Below the pieces are notes generated by a model. That model did not search any database. It was not told the origin of the DNA and saw only the letters and a program-made list of their open reading frames with translations. From contig CM055108.1 in assembly GCA_029204225.1 (NCBI GenBank), positions 48,306,996-48,370,995 on the forward strand: a DNA stretch of 64,000 nt, written 5' to 3'. The translations under genes and the position numbers were made by a program. Source of the DNA: Diphasiastrum complanatum (Eukaryota; Streptophyta; Lycopodiopsida; Lycopodiales; Lycopodiaceae). Positions 1-12,800 of this stretch are shown piece after piece; the stretch's first letter is position 1; the number at the start of each line of letters is the position of its first letter.

Positions 1-725
1 TTACCCTAATGCTTCACATGCTATCCCAAGTGCAGTGCACAAAGGTTCACAGGCAGACAGCCTAAGCTGAACCATGATAGCTACAAGTGCAAGCGAACCC
101 TCAATAATGAACGCTAAGGAAAATATCTGAGACATCTAGAGGGTGTTTAACAGAACTTTTACCAAATAGTAACCAGTAAAAGTGCTCTTTCATTCTGTTC
201 AATTTCATACATAATCATGAAGCCTAAACAAACAACTCGTCAAAAAACACCACCAAGGCCACCAAGCTGTATATCTCAAGTGTACCCTACCAAAATGATG
301 TGTGAGCCTATAACCTGAAATGAAGAATTTAAGCCCAGCATTCTCTTTCAAAAGAGCTTGAGGGAAGGTGGCGCAACTTTGTATAGAACTGACCCAACAA
401 GCATACCTCCCCTTTGTCAATGGGGAAGTTGAGACACGAGCAGAGATTGGCAGCTGTGTACAAATAACGTGCTCTCTTAAGCAGAAACATGTCAACGCTC
501 TGTTGATGTCACAGAAGGTGTGTCATTAAGTGTTGAGCTGTGGTACCATGCATTATTTATATGGGAGCTCCAAAGCAAGTGGTCATTGATCTTGATCACA
601 ATTGGCACAAGTCCAACAAGCAACACCATGGACGGATTGATATGTGCCCTTAGCCAACAAAGCAAACGGATTATGCAGCATTTCTTAATCTCTTAAATTG
701 GGAATGGTTTAATATTGTGCATTAC
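1..725 (-). other. Partial intron 10 of the diflavin reductase gene
   Basis: This begins at the GTAATG donor after exon 10. I looked for the next FAD-domain exon on the minus strand and did not find it. A 24-residue stretch near 430-480 ends at a GTATGC that could serve as a donor, but it matches nothing I recognise. Confidence 0.6.
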
Positions 726-1629
726 CTCAAGAAATGTGCGCCGTTCTCTCTGGTTGTAACGATAAAGATCATCCCTGCCCTCAGGTGATGAAAAGTATTG
801 AAGTCTTTCTTTCTCATGCTCTGCCTTTGCAAAGTGGCTCATAACCTCGAGAAATAACAATGCAAAAACAACATGTATATTAGTACAGCAGGTATACGTT
901 AGTATAGTTGTGTGAAAAATTCTAGTAGGAACTAGCATTTAGTATTAATCACGAAGAAAAGCAGGTAGTTCAAGTGTTTCAATCATTCCAAGAACAACAA
1001 CCACTTCTCGAAACTGCTCACCTCAAACAGATAGCGACGAGGTGAGGCAGAGTCAACATCCATCACAAATTCAACAAAAGCCCTTATTCTTACGAGACTT
1101 ATTTCACCAATATTCACGTTATTTCCTCTAGTCGGAGGAAAAAATGTACCAGTGGCCTCAACCTACAGTTCAGATATGATGATTAAAACAGGTATAAGCT
1201 CAAACAGAATACGTTGTAAGTGTAGTTACTAAAAGAAGTTCTTGGGGTAACAGAAATTGTGAAGGTGTCTGTTATCACATTCTCATAGCGACATATGCAC
1301 AGTCAATAGCTGCAGCTTAAGACGTCAAGCTTGTTGCTTCATATTTTCAATTGCTCACTCTACAGAAAAAATAATTGCACACTTATTATCACACAGGACA
1401 AATAAAATAAAACCAAAACCTCTCCATAACAGTCCTAAACAGACAAATTGTCTCAGGCAAGAACAAATTCCAAGCATAGAGCATAATGCTTGAGTGACGG
1501 TATAATTAAGTAACATACTGAGACAAATGCATCAGGATCCAAGTCACAACGTTTCAGAAAATCTTCAACAGCCTTGGCATTCTGGATTGGCATCATTCCA
1601 ATCACATCACCTGGAGAATACTGAACACC
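726..1629 (-). CDS. ATR3: NDOR1/ATR3 exons 8-10
   Basis: Exon 8 (1519-1629, 37 codons) reads [18 protein letters not shown] to [10 protein letters not shown]. Exon 9 (1022-1162, 47 codons) reads [10 protein letters not shown] to [13 protein letters not shown]. Exon 10 (726-845, 40 codons) reads [18 protein letters not shown] to [11 protein letters not shown]. All three are phase 0. Donors are GTATGT, GTGAGC and GTAATG. This is the helical connecting domain of the diflavin reductase fold. The next expected exon (PLKPRAFSISS in relatives) is not present in 1-725 on this strand and must lie outside the window. Confidence 0.92.
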
Positions 1630-4010
1630 CTGAAAGACATTGCACAAACAAGCACAAATTACAAAAAAACATTCGTCCTTAAACTTTCTCCATTCTTTGA
1701 ATTTCTTTCAAAGACAATGGCTGTTCTCATGAGAACCTATCAAAATTGAATCAGAAGGGCAGAAAGTAGCTTACAGAGCCTCGCAAATCAAATTCTATAT
1801 GGCGGACATCTTGCTCATGATCTTCCTCGGTTAGCCGTACATTACGCAACTGTTGATGGCAAAAACATGCACATGCTATTATGTCCTGCTTGCCACATTT
1901 CACCAGGGACTGCTTGCTACATTTCACCAATGAATCCGAAAAATTGCCATTTGTCAGAAAACTCAACCAAAAGTTCGGAAGTCATACTGGAAGAATAAAG
2001 ACTAACCACTTGAGAAAATATCGGCTGATGCTGGACATGGCCATAGCTTTCACCACCAGAGACAAGGGTAAATGGCAAGGGTCCACTTGCAGACTCAACC
2101 ATTCTGCATGCTTTTTCATGCTCATCCCATACATCTCGCAGATCTACAAGTATTAGAGAAGACAAATTGTCTCAATAATATGGCATAACCCTATCCAAGG
2201 TTGGAACAAATCATACAATAACTGGAATTAGTCCAATATGGATCTCTATGCAGACTTCTTAGCAAAAAGGAGATTCCAAACATATTAGAGCTTTTTTTAA
2301 CACAATGTTTGCAAATCTAGGCTTTACCCTTGCAAATGTTTGCATTTGCACATTTTCTCATTTCCAACGTTTGCTGGTAACCATGGTAGAGACAGAGGGA
2401 GTCAGGTGGAACGCTTCTGGAGGATCAGATCAGTTTACTAACGAGTTTTCGACAGGTCACCATGATTGTTGTATGAACAAACAGAGAAGAAAGTTGTAAA
2501 TAGGGTGGTGGACCAGATGACATATATAGTGAAGTAAAAAAGTATGTTGCCTGAAGAATTGGTGGGACCAATGCCCAATAACTCTAAAGGCAAGGATGCA
2601 TGATATGCAAAACAACAGATTTTAAAGAACGGAATTCAAACTCATTCTATGCTCAACACGAGTATACCAAGAAAGAAAATAAACATGAAGAAAGAAGGAA
2701 TAGGCTTCCGAGATAAATCTTTCTCTAAAGATGTAGAGACCTGTAATCTCAACTACACTTGATTATCTTGCAGGGATGACATTATCACATCTTGTCGTGT
2801 TGTTTCTCAAATCTGGCATCTGTCTTCTCATAAGAGCCCAAACATTATCAGCCAGCAATCTCTAGAACCTGTCTAATACGACATTTTGGATGCACACAAG
2901 AGCAGCTAGACACGCCAAAATACTATTGACATTGCTGCAACCACACAGCAACTCCAAGATAGCAAACTCCCTAATTTTGAAGGAATTTGGCAAAGCAGCT
3001 CTATTCTGATTTTTCTACAAGAAAATTCAAGAAAATTTCAGCATGTGATAAGTGCTAAATCATGCCATTTTAGGTGCGCATAAGCCCCAAACAAGATTGA
3101 TTCTGTTGTATCATCCTTATCAAAATGTCTTCAAAAACCGGCAAGAGATGGAGGCACTCTAGCACCCCACTTTTATCAGCAAATAGGCCGAGGAAAAACA
3201 TGTAATGATGCAACTTTTAGGGCTTTAGACTCTGAAAAGGAGGCAAAATGTTTGCTCAGAGTTTTCACCTTTTGACTTAAAGTCGTCTTCAATGACAAGA
3301 ACCAGGCTATAATGCCAGCACTCTACTTCTAGAAGCCAAAGAGCTAAGCTGATGATGCTCTGCTTGAACTTCAAAGTCTGTCAGTTCTTTGCATAATTAT
3401 CTCATGAGAACTGCATGTTTCATCTCCTGAAAGCTTTCTTCAAAAATATCAAGTGATGCACTTTGTTATAGAGATTTGATTAGGAGGTACCAACTGCCAC
3501 CTTTCCTAACTACGATAGCCAAAATGGTTTTTAGCCAAACTGATTATTTTTCTACGGTCCTTAGCCACGTTGTGATTGGTCCATCAAAATAACGAATACC
3601 ATACACTAAAAGAGACAAAGTTGACATACTGATATGAAAATCTGCTGAAGCTCCATTTAACCTCGAACAGTCATTAGGATGATATAAGATCCGGTACTTG
3701 GGAGGATCCAGCTGATTCCGACCTGTATCTTCTGTTTCTGCATCAGAAAGGCCAGAGGGAAGAGGAATGTGTTCCCGAAATGCCAACCACAAGCTAACCA
3801 ACCATGGATCTAATGCAGCTTCATACCTGTCAAACGTCATCATGTTAATAGCTGCATTGGAGAAGAAGTTATATATTGAAGGACCAAACAACAAAGACTT
3901 CTCTAGACTGCAAATAAACAAGATCAATCCGCAACCTTCTAGGCACTCACATATTTGTGCCTTAATTGCTTTGAAAAAGTGTTGTGAACACTCAGTGCTC
4001 AACCAGCAGC

Positions 4011-4100
<90 letters not shown>

Positions 4101-4402
4101 AAAGCTTAATTAATGTCTTTTGATGCCAAAAAGCATATAAGACAAAGTAGTATATCTCAAGTGTGTAGTAGCCAGGGAGCATAGTAACTCCACAAAACAG
4201 CTAAAGAAATATAATCTGATATAGAAATGCAATCTGAAATACATAATGTCTATCACTAAAAAATAACGATAACAGACAGAAGTAAATCCAGGAGATAGCA
4301 CTGTGAGTGATATCATCTGAGACCACTGAAGAAGTCTGTGATACGAGGTCCCGAAGATGATGCAGTAGAGGATAGACGCTGATGTCATCTATGTCGTCTC
4401 TG

Positions 4403-4460
<58 letters not shown>

Positions 4461-4955
4461 TTTATTAATGTCCTCTGATGCCCAAAAGCATGTAAGACAG
4501 AGTAGTACATCTCAAGTGTGTAGTAACATGGGAGCATAGTAACTCCATAAAACAACTAAAGAAATACAATCTGAAATACGTAATGTCTATCACTAGAAGA
4601 ACTATAACAAACGAAAGATATATCCAAGAGATAGAACTACATGTGATATCAACTGAGGCTACTAAAGAAGTCTGTGAGACAAGGCCCAGAGGACGATACT
4701 GCGGTAGAAGATGGACGCTGATGTCGTCTGTGTCATCTCTGAGGACGCTGACTCTGACGAGTATGGGGCCTCTGAAGACAAACTCTCCTGGTAAGCGTAG
4801 GTGCAGGAGCAGTGGTAATGCCGAAGGTCAAGCATTGTCTCTGGTCACGATGGGCTAGGTCAATATCTATATCACCATCTGAAACTGAATCTGCTCGTGG
4901 ACGACGACGGGAGCAAAAGTCCGTGATCTGAGGCTATGTTCCCCTATCCACTGAC

Positions 4956-5029
<74 letters not shown>

Positions 5030-6815
5030 CTAGAGGATGTTGATCATCTCCTAAACCTTTTGGGACAATATGTTTTGCACCAAGGTCCAATAACCTTCGA
5101 TCCAGCTTTTTGGCTACTATCTACACAAACAACATATTATTCAATAGGTCATTGTCATATGGATGCTAGATAGAACCAACTAGCTCAATAAGTTGTAATA
5201 AATACAATCCCTTTGTTGCTAGCATTACAAGATCATAACACGAAGAAAACAAACTTCAAGCACAAAATTTTGAATCCAAATAATAACCATACATTGTATT
5301 TTTGGTAACCCGAGTCTCCAAGACCAAATAACCCGTATTGGACCCCTTCTAGCCATTTATTAGTCAAACTCCTCTGCAACATTAATTTCCAAAAACCCTA
5401 ATTGCACAAGCATGTGAAGAAGTTAGGATTATACATGAATAATGTACTCATAAACACTTTCAACGCTAGCCACAATTTAGCTTCAAATCTAAATAGCGTA
5501 TTTCAAGCACAAATTAACTTCTTGATGAAGTGGCTTTTAGTAGAAGCATACCTTAAAGGTATCAGGTGGGTCTCCTTGCCCTGTTGTGGATGTCACAAAT
5601 ACCACCATATTTTCATTTGGAAGTTGATGCTGAGAAAGAATATCAAATGTCATAACTAAAGCCCAATCATTCATATCTTACACAAACAATTAGCCAAAGA
5701 TGGCAAAATTGAAAACCTGTATATGGGTAAATATATGAAAGTGTGTAATAGTCATAAGTGGCGGCCGAAGGTTTCCAAGAGAGGATGTACTTCTTTGAAA
5801 ATGGTAGCTTCCAAGATAGCTATTCATATATAGCACATTGATTACAAGGGGAATAAGTTCATAGTAGCATAAAAAGGTTAGATGAATAGTTGAAGTCCTA
5901 TTTATATTCAAATTCCAATCCATATTTTAAGAGCCATGTAAACTATTCAATTAAAGTTTCTGCAATTAAAGATGTGGAATCAAAAAATACTTGCAAGTCA
6001 CCATCGCATATTACAAATCCATTATTCCTTCAAAGACTAGCAAAAAATGGAGCCAAGATACATGATCCGACTCTCCGATGTTGGTTTGGACAATGGTAAT
6101 CCTTTCCAAGCTACCAAAAACTCAACGATCAAATGATTTCTCAGTCGTCCCTATCTCCACTCTAAGATATGCTTAGGTCCATGATCTGTCATATCTTGTT
6201 CTTTGTAGGGCTACTACGTCGCCCACAAGACTATCACCTCCATGCAAGCATTTCTTTAAACGACTTACATGAAAAACTGGATGCACTTTGCATCCCTCAG
6301 GCAGTTGCAACTATAGAGGTCCTATCATGAGTCTGTCATCAAGGAGCGATGAGACTCTTGAGGAGGGAGAGAGTGTCAAGATCCAGTCATGGATCCAACA
6401 TATCCCGACGTGAGTGGTAGGTCCAAAGGTCATAGGTCCAGTTCGAGACGGTCGATGACTCCCCATTAAGGCACCTAAGGCCAATCATGTCTAGGTGTGC
6501 TGCAGTCACCACCCGGAGTACTTGCACGTGACGTGCTTCATGGCGAGTTTGGTAGAGCCGACGTATTTCCAGCATGTCTTACCTGATGGCTCGAGCCCCC
6601 ATCCGTGTGCTATCTTTCCAGAATCCAAATTCAAGAGACCAAATATGAGAGAGAGAGAGAGAGAGAGAACTTGAAAGAACCAGAATTCGAAAGTCCGGCT
6701 CGAACCGTCTTTTTGAGGTCCGAACCGTTTTCAAAAAAACAAAACACGTCTTACTTGATGGCTCGAGCCCCCATCCGTGTGCTATATTTCCAGAATCCAA
6801 ATTCAAGAGACCAAA

Positions 6816-6897
<82 letters not shown>

Positions 6898-9800
6898 AGA
6901 ATTAGAATTATTATTATTAACATCTTTTGGTACCCAAAGGTACATAAGACAAAAGAGAGTACAAAAGGTGCGGAGCATTGTCCGTATACGGACTTATTTA
7001 CTAGTAAAAAAGAGAAGAAGACAAGAAACTAGCATGTCTATCTCGCTATCTCTAAGAAGAAGAAGTATCCAAGCTTGACCACCAGCTTGCGAGGTGTTAC
7101 GAGCTCGTGACCAGTGCCGAACCCTAGAGAACACAGATAGGTCAGATACCACAGTCAGGGTCGTGTCCAGCGTACACGACCAACAGGGCAAGACAGTGTG
7201 AGTAGTGTGCCTGTAATAGATCCTAACACCACAGTAGGGCAAACACTAACTGATCCACCCAACCTTGCCTACTCCCTGATATAGAGTAAGCCCCTCCTAG
7301 CCCAGTGTGAGGACTGGTAGCATGCAACTGCCAAGTGTCGGCCACGTGGCACTGACGTGGTCGACTGCACGTCGGGACCCAACTGGTGGCCCTATCCTGC
7401 TGACAGGGTCCCTAGGCTGTGTTAGGCCCGCCATGGCTATGGACCGTGCTGGGGCACACTACTCACACTGTCTTGCCCTGTTGGTCATGTACACTGGACA
7501 CGACCCTGACTGTGGTATCTGACCTATCTGTGTTCCCTAGGGTTCGGCACTGATTACGAGCTCGTAACACTCCCTCCCCCTTAAGAACCGTCTTGGTCCT
7601 CTAAGACAAAGTCTGGAAAAATCTTGCGAAGGACGCTGCCTCTTTCCCAAGTGGCATTCTCAACAGGCTGATCATTCCACTTAACCAGATATTCTAGGTA
7701 TAGAGTATGACGAGTCTGCGTCTCTCTACTATCAAGAATCTCCTCTGGTTCATGTGGAGGTTGTTGAGGATCCAATGGGAGAACTAGAACATTGTCCCCT
7801 ACCAGATTATCTGATCTGGTTAAGGCTTTTCGTAACTGACTTACATGAAAGACTGGAGAAACCTTACTGCTGTGTGGGAGTTCTAGTTCATAGGTGACCT
7901 CGCCTAGTCTCCTACTGATGGTAAAGGGACCACAATACCTTGGAGACAACTTAGCACACACTCCTGATTTGAGGGTTTTAGAGTCAACTGGGACTCTCAA
8001 GTAGACTTTCTCACCAGTGGAGAACTGCACATCCCGTCTGTGTGGATCTGCATAATGCCTGGCTCGATCCTGGGATTGTCTAATGCTACGCTTAGCATGT
8101 TCTATCATCTGGTTTAGGTCTTCTAAAAAGTTTCTAGCTGCTTCAACTTTTTCTTGTTTAAACCCTACAGCTGTGGGTGAGCGTGGCTGAAAACCGTACA
8201 TCTGCATAAATGGGCTGTATCCCGTAGCTGAATGTTTGGTACTGTTGTAAGCAAACTCTAATATCGAGAGATACTCCTCCCAATTAGTCTGCTTTTTGCT
8301 GACGTATGCACGAAGCATATCCTCCAGCACTTGATTTACCCTTTCTGTTTGACCGTCCGTCTGTGGATGGTCGGTGCTACTCATATTAAGTTTAGTATGG
8401 AGATGATGGAATACTGCCCTCCAAAAATTTCCAGTAAACTTATTGTCCCGGTCGCTGACTATGCCGGAAGGTAGACCGTACAATTTAAATAGCCCGTCTA
8501 CAAACAACCTCGCTAACTTTGGAGCTCTAACGGTTGTTTTGGTCGGAATAAAATGAGCCATTTTGATCAGACGGTCAACTGTGACCCATATAGCGTCATT
8601 ACCCTTTTGGGTTTTAGGCAGGCCTACTATAAAATCCATGGAGATACTCTTCCATTTACCAGCTGGTATTTCTAAGGGATGCAACAACCCTCCTGCCTTT
8701 AAAAGCTCTGCTTTATTTACTTGACATTTCTGGCAACTGGTTACATACTGGTGGACGTCCTTTTTCATACTGGGCCAGAAAAATTGCCTACGAAGAAGCT
8801 CATAGGTCTTCTGTATGCCTGGGTGTCCCGCGCTAGGATTGTCATGACATTCATATAGGACCTGCTGCCTATAATCCTCTGAATTGGGGACACATACTCT
8901 ATCTCTATAGAGCAAGTACACATCCTGAATGGAATACTGTTTCCATTTGAATCCTTGAGTCAACTGACCCTCAACCACAGGGGTTTGCTTGGGTAATACA
9001 GGCTCAGAATCCTCAACGTCATCTGACGACGTATACTCGGACTCATCATCATCCTCAACGGAAGCTGCCGTATTCTTGGATGAACTGGCACCAGCCCCGG
9101 GAACTGGTTCTGGAGTCTGTAACTGTCTGTTCTGGACTGAGTTCCAGATAATAGAGAAGAATGCATCATGCTGGCATTTCCCTCTCAAGGACTCGAGTAA
9201 CTCATTACAAATCTGAGTAAAACTCAGCTCGTTTATCATAAGCATTCTGCTAAGGGCATCTGCTACTGTATTGAATTTTCCACGCCTATATCTGATAGAC
9301 ATGTCAAACTCTTGCATCAACTCTGCCCAACGAGCTTTCCGACCTCTAAGCTCAGGTTGATTGCAAAGGTATCTGAGACTCTCATGGTCTGTCAGGACCT
9401 CAAAGTTGGCACCATACAAATAATGCCTCCAAGTCTTAAGGGCATGGACTATAGAAAAGAGTTCCTTTTCATAGGCACTGTACCTAGTCTGAGCTGGCTC
9501 GAGTTTTTTACTCTCGAACGCAACTGGTCGTCCACCCTGAGTTAGCACAGCGCCTACTGCAAAGTCGCTAGCATCTGTTTCGACCACAAATGGCTGATTG
9601 GGGTCGACGACTTTTAAGACTGGTGCTGTAGCTAAGGCTGTTTTGAGAGCATCAAAGCTCTCCTGTTGTGCGGACTCCCAAATGAACTCCTTTCCCTTCC
9701 CCTTAAGAAGATTTGTCATAGGGACTGCTATCTGAGCATATTCCTTGACAAATCGTCTGTAATATCCCGCCAGACCAAGAAAGATTTGAAGTTCCAAAAT

Positions 9801-12800
9801 ATTCTGAGGTCTCAGCCAACTGAGTATGGCTTTAACCTTATTTGGGTCCATCTTGATCCCATCTGAAGAGATAATGTGACCCAAATATGCTACTTCTTCA
9901 ACGAAGAATTCACACTTGGATTGTTTAGCATAAAGCTTATGCTTTCTGAGCAGTCGAAACACCTTTCTGAGGTGTTTTAGATGCTCCTTCCTCGTTTTGC
10001 TGTAGACGAGGATGTCATCTAAAAATACGACTACAAACTTACCCAAGTATGGTCTGAGGACACTGTTCATCAAGGTCATAAAGGTAGCTGGAGCATTTGT
10101 GAGCCCAAATGGCATCACCTTAAACTCATAATGACCGTGACGAGTCCTAAAAGCTGTTTTCGAGACATCTTCCGATTTTATACGGACTTGATGATATCCC
10201 GATCTGAGGTCTATTTTGCTGAAAAACTTAGCCCCGTCGAGTTGATCAAACAACTCGTCTGCCCGAGGCATAGGGTATTTATTCTTAATTGTGACTTTAT
10301 TGAGGGCTCTGTAACCTACGCAAAGACGCATAGACCCCTCCTTCTTTTTCACCAATAGGACTGGTGAGGCCCATGGTGAACTACTGGTCTGAATTTGGCC
10401 TTTCCCAAGATAGTCTGTTAACTGCCTAGTTATTTCTTCATCCTCTGTTCGGCTGACCCGATACGGAGGTTTAGAAACAGGTGCTGTACCTGGTACTAGG
10501 TTTATTACATGATCTACCTCTCTGCTAGGTGGTAAACCATGTGGCAAATCTTCAGGAAAAACATCTTTAAATTTAGACAATAAAGTTTCTAATTTACTGA
10601 TTTTCTGCTGAATAGAACTGGAAATAGAAACTTCAGGAATAAACTGAAAGTCACATAAGAATACCTGATGGTCTTCGTCTCCGATTAGCTGACAGAGCTC
10701 TGAACTGCAGACCATAGGGCTGTTGGGAACATCATGCTCCCCATGCAACTGGATCTCTCGGCCTTTATGCTGAAAGCTGAGGGTGTTCTCCTGATAGTTT
10801 CTGTGGAGGGAAGGTCCTAAACTGTAGAGCCAATCTCTCCCGAGAACAATGTCTGTTCGATCCAGGTGCATTATCTGAAAGTTTATTTCATCTTGGTACC
10901 CCTGAATACCAAGATTTAACTTACTTACCATAGTTTCCCATATTTTTTTATCTTCACCCTTAGCTAATGAAACTATGTACCTATGCTGACTAGGTACCTC
11001 TGGTAGTTTAAGCTTTTTAACCAGGGTGTGGTTGATGAAATTATGGGTTGCCCCATCATCAACCATGACTCTTACTGACTGGTTACCAACTTTCCCATGC
11101 ATACGTACTAGGTCATGCGGCCCAAAGCTGAAGGGTCTCGCTAGCATTGCAGAGGTCAGCTGGCAACAGTGTTCATGATCTTCATGATACACTTTGATCT
11201 CGGAAGCTGCCGAGTCACTGGGGAAACATACAGTCTGAACAAGATGAACTTGTTTTTTATCTTTCTTATCTTTTTTAGTGAAAGGCCCCTTGGGACACTG
11301 TTTGATTGTGTGTCCCTTGCCCATACACACAAAGCACAAACGTTCTTGTTTGGCTTTCTCAAAATCATCTGGTTTTAAGGGCTGTATGAGTGAAGGGCGT
11401 TTCTGAGGAGCTTCACTTTTAAATTTATCTTCTTTCTTTCTTTTTAAAAATTTCTTTTTAAATTGAAAGTCTTTCTGAGGAAGCTGCTCAGAAAGTGGTT
11501 GCTGTCTCGCTCTCTTCCTACCCACTGAATCATCATAGATTTGAGCATATCTGAGAGCTTGCTCAAGGGTAGTAGGCGAGTTTCTCTGGACCTCTACTTT
11601 ATATTCATCTTTGAGGCCACGGACAAATCCCCTGATTTTCTGATAGTCATCCATATTTTTAATCTTTAAAATTGCTTCTCGATACAGCGAGATATATTGG
11701 ATGAGGGATTTATCCATTACTGTTCTTTCCCAGGCTTCCCAGGCTCTATCCAGTTCATTTTCTGGTAGAAATTCTCTTAGGAAAGCTTCTTCAAAAGCTT
11801 TCCATGACCGGGGAGTCTGCCCAATCTCCTGGAGATTTAACCACCACTTATAGGCCATAGGCCCTAAGGAAAGACTGGCCTCAATTGCTTGCAAATGGTC
11901 AGGGGTCTGTTTAAGAGCATGAATGTTCTTCCATTTGCTGAGGAAGGTTTGTAGAATATTTGCATTTCTATCCTTCTCTTCCCCATTAAAAGTAGGAGGC
12001 TTTGAATCTTTAAAAACACTGGGGTGAGACCGTAAAGTCTCACCCGAAACTGATGGAAGTGGAGAAGGGGATAACTGAGAAGTGGAGGGAAGGCTTCCTT
12101 TCGCGGAGCTCAAAATCAAGTTTTTGAGTTCAGCGAACGAGTCGTCCACACTGGACTTGAAATTGGTTAATGCCAGCTTCAGTTCATCCACTTCTGTTAC
12201 CAATTGGAGGAACTGCTCCTTGGTAACCAGTTCGTCGAGTTCTTCGGCGAACTGTTCCTGTTCTTCTACTTCCATGGGTTCCTTCCCTTTTCTATAAGCC
12301 AAGGCTTCTGTTTCAAGTTCGTCGAAGCCTCTCTCCGGGGGTTGATCAGGTCCCTGAGGAGTGGTCATCTTCGGAACTGAAAGAGAGGTACCTTAACTTC
12401 TGAAGGAAAAAAAGTCTAAAAGACTAATTTACAACTGTACAAGGGAAAGGAAACTTAGCTCTTTCTGAGAACTGTACTTCCACAGAGAGAATACAGAAAA
12501 GCCCTTCTCAGCTTCTTTCTCAATCTGATTTGAGGTTGGAAAATGTGCAACAAGATCTGAAACTTTTGCTATCCCCCCTCGCTGGTCTGACAGCATCTCA
12601 ATTTGTCCACATTTAGACTCAAAAATCCGCTTGAATCTCTGATTTGACCTCAGCTGGTAGGTCGTTGGTCTGCGACAAGCAAGTCTGAAGCTCAGACTTC
12701 TAGAAAACCTTTGAAATGCAAGGATAAATTCTAAAATTTATCCCCTACTGTCCAGCGCTGGACCTGCTGTAGAAATCCGCTTCAAATCTTGCTCAATTTG

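Noticed and set aside
205-495. Possible next exon of the diflavin reductase (VSTSPLTKGRYAC stretch)
   Set aside because: It vaguely resembles the TTP..R.GLCSSWLA motif of the FAD domain but lacks the preceding RAFSISS and the key Cys-Ser-Ser spacing, so I did not add it.
3544-4182. Long open frame with an (Leu-Ser)n run
   Set aside because: It is exon 5 of the diflavin reductase read through into the intron's (TC)n microsatellite; the Leu-Ser run is microsatellite translation.
4013-5027. CRISPR-like regular repeat pattern
   Set aside because: The repeats are dinucleotide microsatellites between copies of one element in a plant intron, not short repeats with unique spacers.
6579-7078. Arg-Glu and Leu-Ser repeat proteins on both strands
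   Set aside because: Both are translations of the GA/TC tract at 6819-6894. They lack homology or codon structure of a gene.
9666-12297. Several 60-77 aa plus-strand frames inside E1, mirrored in E2 and E4
   Set aside because: They are antisense shadows of gag-pol and move with it in each copy.
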